Assembly (NCBI GenBank): GCA_017408535.1
Contig: JAFQUL010000154.1
Span: 1-32,456 of the forward strand
Direction: 5' to 3'
From: Clostridia bacterium
Lineage (GTDB): Bacteria > Bacillota > Clostridia > Oscillospirales > CAG-272
DNA: 32,456 nt
Under the pieces are notes generated by a model, which saw nothing but the letters and a program-made list of their open reading frames with translations, was not told the origin of the DNA and searched no databases. Shown here piece after piece: positions 30,540 to 32,456 of the stretch. The position numbers were made by a program, and so were the translations under genes. Every line of letters starts with the position of its first letter. Position 1 is the first letter of the stretch.

Positions 30540-32336
30540 ATGAAAAAAATTCTTTTAACGATATTTACCGCTGTTATTTTACTGTCGGTTCTTGCGGGAT
30601 GTAGTGAGAGCGATCCACAACTATCAGATAATGCGGCTGTTACAAATAAAACAGAGGGAACAACCAATAGTGATACCACCGATGTCGTAGAGCTCAAAGA
30701 ATCAGAAATAAAGGCCGAAGACAGACAGATATTTGATGACTATGTAATAAAATCCAAATATGGTCTGTCTGATGGAGAAGCAATATATCTTTGTGTGAAA
30801 AAGAACGGATCACGACAGCTCCGTTTAATGTCAGTTACATCTGACGGTGTGGCTTACGAGCTTGAGGATAGTAGGGGTAATTCCTTTGATGCAGATACCG
30901 GCGGCACTGCAGAGCTGCTTAAGGGTAGCTCTGTCGGAGAAGAGATTGAAATGTACTTTTTTGTCGAAGAAGCACTTGAGGGTTACCGAATAAAGGCACG
31001 ATCTACCGAAGACCGTATAGTACTTACCGAATGTGCCGGTGTCTCACAAAAAGAAATGCTTTCACTTGAACTTTTTCCGGAGCTGGAGCAGCACACAATA
31101 ACCTCGGTTGATAAACTGGATAAATATCGGGAGATTATAGGCAAAGCGCCGTATAACTTCTACTTTGAAATCTTTGGTACATTATTTTTGGATTGTTCTG
31201 AATTTGGTGGCATGGATATCAGTGATATTGAAGTCCGTTTTACTACTCCAATATGCGATAATACGTCTTATGTTTCATTTACAGTTACTGATTCCCAGTC
31301 AGCTACTATCCCCGACGGTAGATACGAATGGGAAATACACGGCAGAGATGAGTTATATATAAAGGAAAGAGAAGAACAGTTAGATGCGATGAGATCGAGC
31401 GAAATATATGATACCGAAGCGGTAAAAAAGCTTCTCGCTTTCTTTTCTGCATCGGGACAGTATAATACACCTACCTTCGGTAAAGGAGAATATTATCCCG
31501 GTGTAAAAGAATATATATGCTGTTATTACGGTGAAAACGGCAGAATAGCTTTTGATGACTATTGCCGTATTGCGAAGGAAGAATTTTGTATAACTGATTT
31601 TAAGGAAACGTCACCTGATAAAGACGGAATGGTATCAGCTGAAAAGCGTATAACCGGAGAACCGGCTGTTGCTGTTGCCGAGGTGAAGGAAAATGATGAC
31701 GGAGTAACGGTATATATGCAGATCTATTCTGACAAAAACTGCTTCACACGTGCTTACAGTGTGGCGTATTCCTTCTCTGAAGACGGAAAATGGCTTGGGT
31801 ATGAGATTGTTTCAATGTTTCTTAATAAGCCGCATACATTGATGTCTGTTTCTGATGATATGACAAAGCAATACGAGGCACAACTTGCTAAAGACATCTA
31901 CTCGTCTGCCGGAGAAGTGGAATATAGAGATCATATCCGGATATCGGCAGAAATCCCCGAGTATATTGAAAAGTTTAGTAACAGTAGCGCTGAGTTCAGC
32001 TTCTTCGGTTATTCGAAGGACGATGAACAGTATTATCGGGTTATAGGAGATGAAAAGCTGTTGTTGATAGGTGAGAAATACGGTATAGACTACTATTATA
32101 ATGAAAAATATGCAGACGTTCAAGATAAGACAAAGGGTGTGACTGACTCCGGATGCGAGTACATTATGATAGAGTCGGAATACAAGCCATATAATATCAG
32201 TACCTCTCATTACTCAGCTGACGTTTATATCGAGCTTAACGATAAATATATCCTTTATTTGGATATGTCATATGCCGCTTCAAACCGTGACAGCATTATA
32301 GAGATAATAAACAGCATTAAGGTAGTGGAAAAATAA
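30540..32336 (+). CDS. Large lipoprotein of unknown function
   Basis: This 598-residue protein starts with a lipoprotein signal (MKKILLTIFTAVILL, lipobox LAGC with Cys21), so it should sit on the outer face of the membrane. A Ser/Thr/Asp linker follows (about residues 22-55), then a long acidic region with many Tyr residues and alternating strands; I recognise no family, enzyme motif or further membrane segment. The start is uncertain: the ATG at 30540 begins a normal signal peptide and has AAAGG upstream, but an in-frame TTG at 30480 has a much stronger SD (GGAGG, 5 nt away) and would add 20 mostly charged residues. It is AT-richer than the ribosomal genes and stands alone. Confidence 0.7.
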   Translation: MKKILLTIFTAVILLSVLAGCSESDPQLSDNAAVTNKTEGTTNSDTTDVVELKESEIKAEDRQIFDDYVIKSKYGLSDGEAIYLCVKKNGSRQLRLMSVTSDGVAYELEDSRGNSFDADTGGTAELLKGSSVGEEIEMYFFVEEALEGYRIKARSTEDRIVLTECAGVSQKEMLSLELFPELEQHTITSVDKLDKYREIIGKAPYNFYFEIFGTLFLDCSEFGGMDISDIEVRFTTPICDNTSYVSFTVTDSQSATIPDGRYEWEIHGRDELYIKEREEQLDAMRSSEIYDTEAVKKLLAFFSASGQYNTPTFGKGEYYPGVKEYICCYYGENGRIAFDDYCRIAKEEFCITDFKETSPDKDGMVSAEKRITGEPAVAVAEVKENDDGVTVYMQIYSDKNCFTRAYSVAYSFSEDGKWLGYEIVSMFLNKPHTLMSVSDDMTKQYEAQLAKDIYSSAGEVEYRDHIRISAEIPEYIEKFSNSSAEFSFFGYSKDDEQYYRVIGDEKLLLIGEKYGIDYYYNEKYADVQDKTKGVTDSGCEYIMIESEYKPYNISTSHYSADVYIELNDKYILYLDMSYAASNRDSIIEIINSIKVVEK

Positions 32337-32367
32337 AACAAAAGGGTGCAAGAAGTTTTCTTATACA

Positions 32368-32408
32368 AAAACCGGACGGGGCCGCGAAAAGCGGACCCGT
32401 CCGGTTTT
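32368..32408 (+). terminator. Rho-independent terminator after the last lipoprotein
   Basis: AAAACCGGACGGG (32368-32380) pairs perfectly with 32396-32408, and CCGC/GCGG (32382-32385 with 32391-32394) extends it to a GAAAA loop region, with single G and A mismatched in between. T residues follow. The last 48 nt of the window show no gene. Confidence 0.92.
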
Positions 32409-32456
32409 ATAATGATATTTCCAAATATTTTTATTCCGAGAACATTACGGTGGACA

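Noticed and set aside
1..32456. CRISPR array, tRNA, rRNA, insertion sequence or phage genes
   Set aside because: I saw no spaced direct repeats, no cloverleaf or rRNA-like segments, and no transposase, integrase or structural phage protein.

Overview
The window looks like a chromosomal segment of a Gram-positive anaerobe of the class Clostridia, most likely an Oscillospiraceae/Ruminococcaceae-type gut bacterium (inference). The reasons are strong AGGAGG ribosome binding sites almost everywhere, use of TTG and GTG starts, the zinc (type Z) form of S14, a TagO/WecA-type wall glycosyltransferase, several Gram-positive style lipoproteins with a lipobox Cys, and the fused S10-spc-alpha gene order. 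No rRNA, tRNA, CRISPR array, transposase or phage gene is visible.

Left part (1-9541): an XRE regulator (minus, 198-1322) with its own promoter and a dyad; typA/bipA GTPase (minus, 1601-3427); a divergent regulator with a C-terminal ArsR-type winged helix (3649-4734) followed by an SDR-family dehydrogenase (4770-5630); then an apparent four-gene run made of a PsbP-like lipoprotein, a cysteine desulfurase, an HD-domain protein and a small zinc-ribbon protein (5775-8490). A bidirectional terminator separates these from a SLOG-fold protein (minus) and a divergent ribbon-helix-helix protein (plus), which share a 100-bp control region with a dyad.

Middle part (9542-14003): a minus-strand cluster in transcription order of a PLP aminotransferase, trpS, a TagO/WecA-like transferase and a DUF4349 lipoprotein. 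Spacing is tight, with the wall-gene ribosome binding site touching the trpS stop codon.

Right part (14290-30225): one uninterrupted S10-spc-alpha supercluster of 31 genes: rpsJ-rplC-rplD-rplW-rplB-rpsS-rplV-rpsC-rplP-rpmC-rpsQ-rplN-rplX-rplE-rpsZ-rpsH-rplF-rplR-rpsE-rpmD-rplO-secY-adk-map-infA-rpmJ-rpsM-rpsK-rpsD-rpoA-rplQ. It starts from a near-consensus promoter at 14290-14318 with a leader of about 270 nt and ends at a perfect-stem terminator after rplQ. Most gaps are 0-25 nt, but a few (rpsJ-rplC, rpsS-rplV, rpsZ-rpsH, rplR-rpsE, rpsD-rpoA) are 60-171 nt and hold hairpins. These are the best candidates here for undescribed RNA-level control of ribosomal protein balance. After the operon come a control region with a dyad and a large unrecognised lipoprotein (30540-32336), closed by a terminator.

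I found no clear new multi-gene system such as a defence island. The most interesting signals are the structured gaps inside the ribosomal operon and the SLOG/RHH divergent pair.
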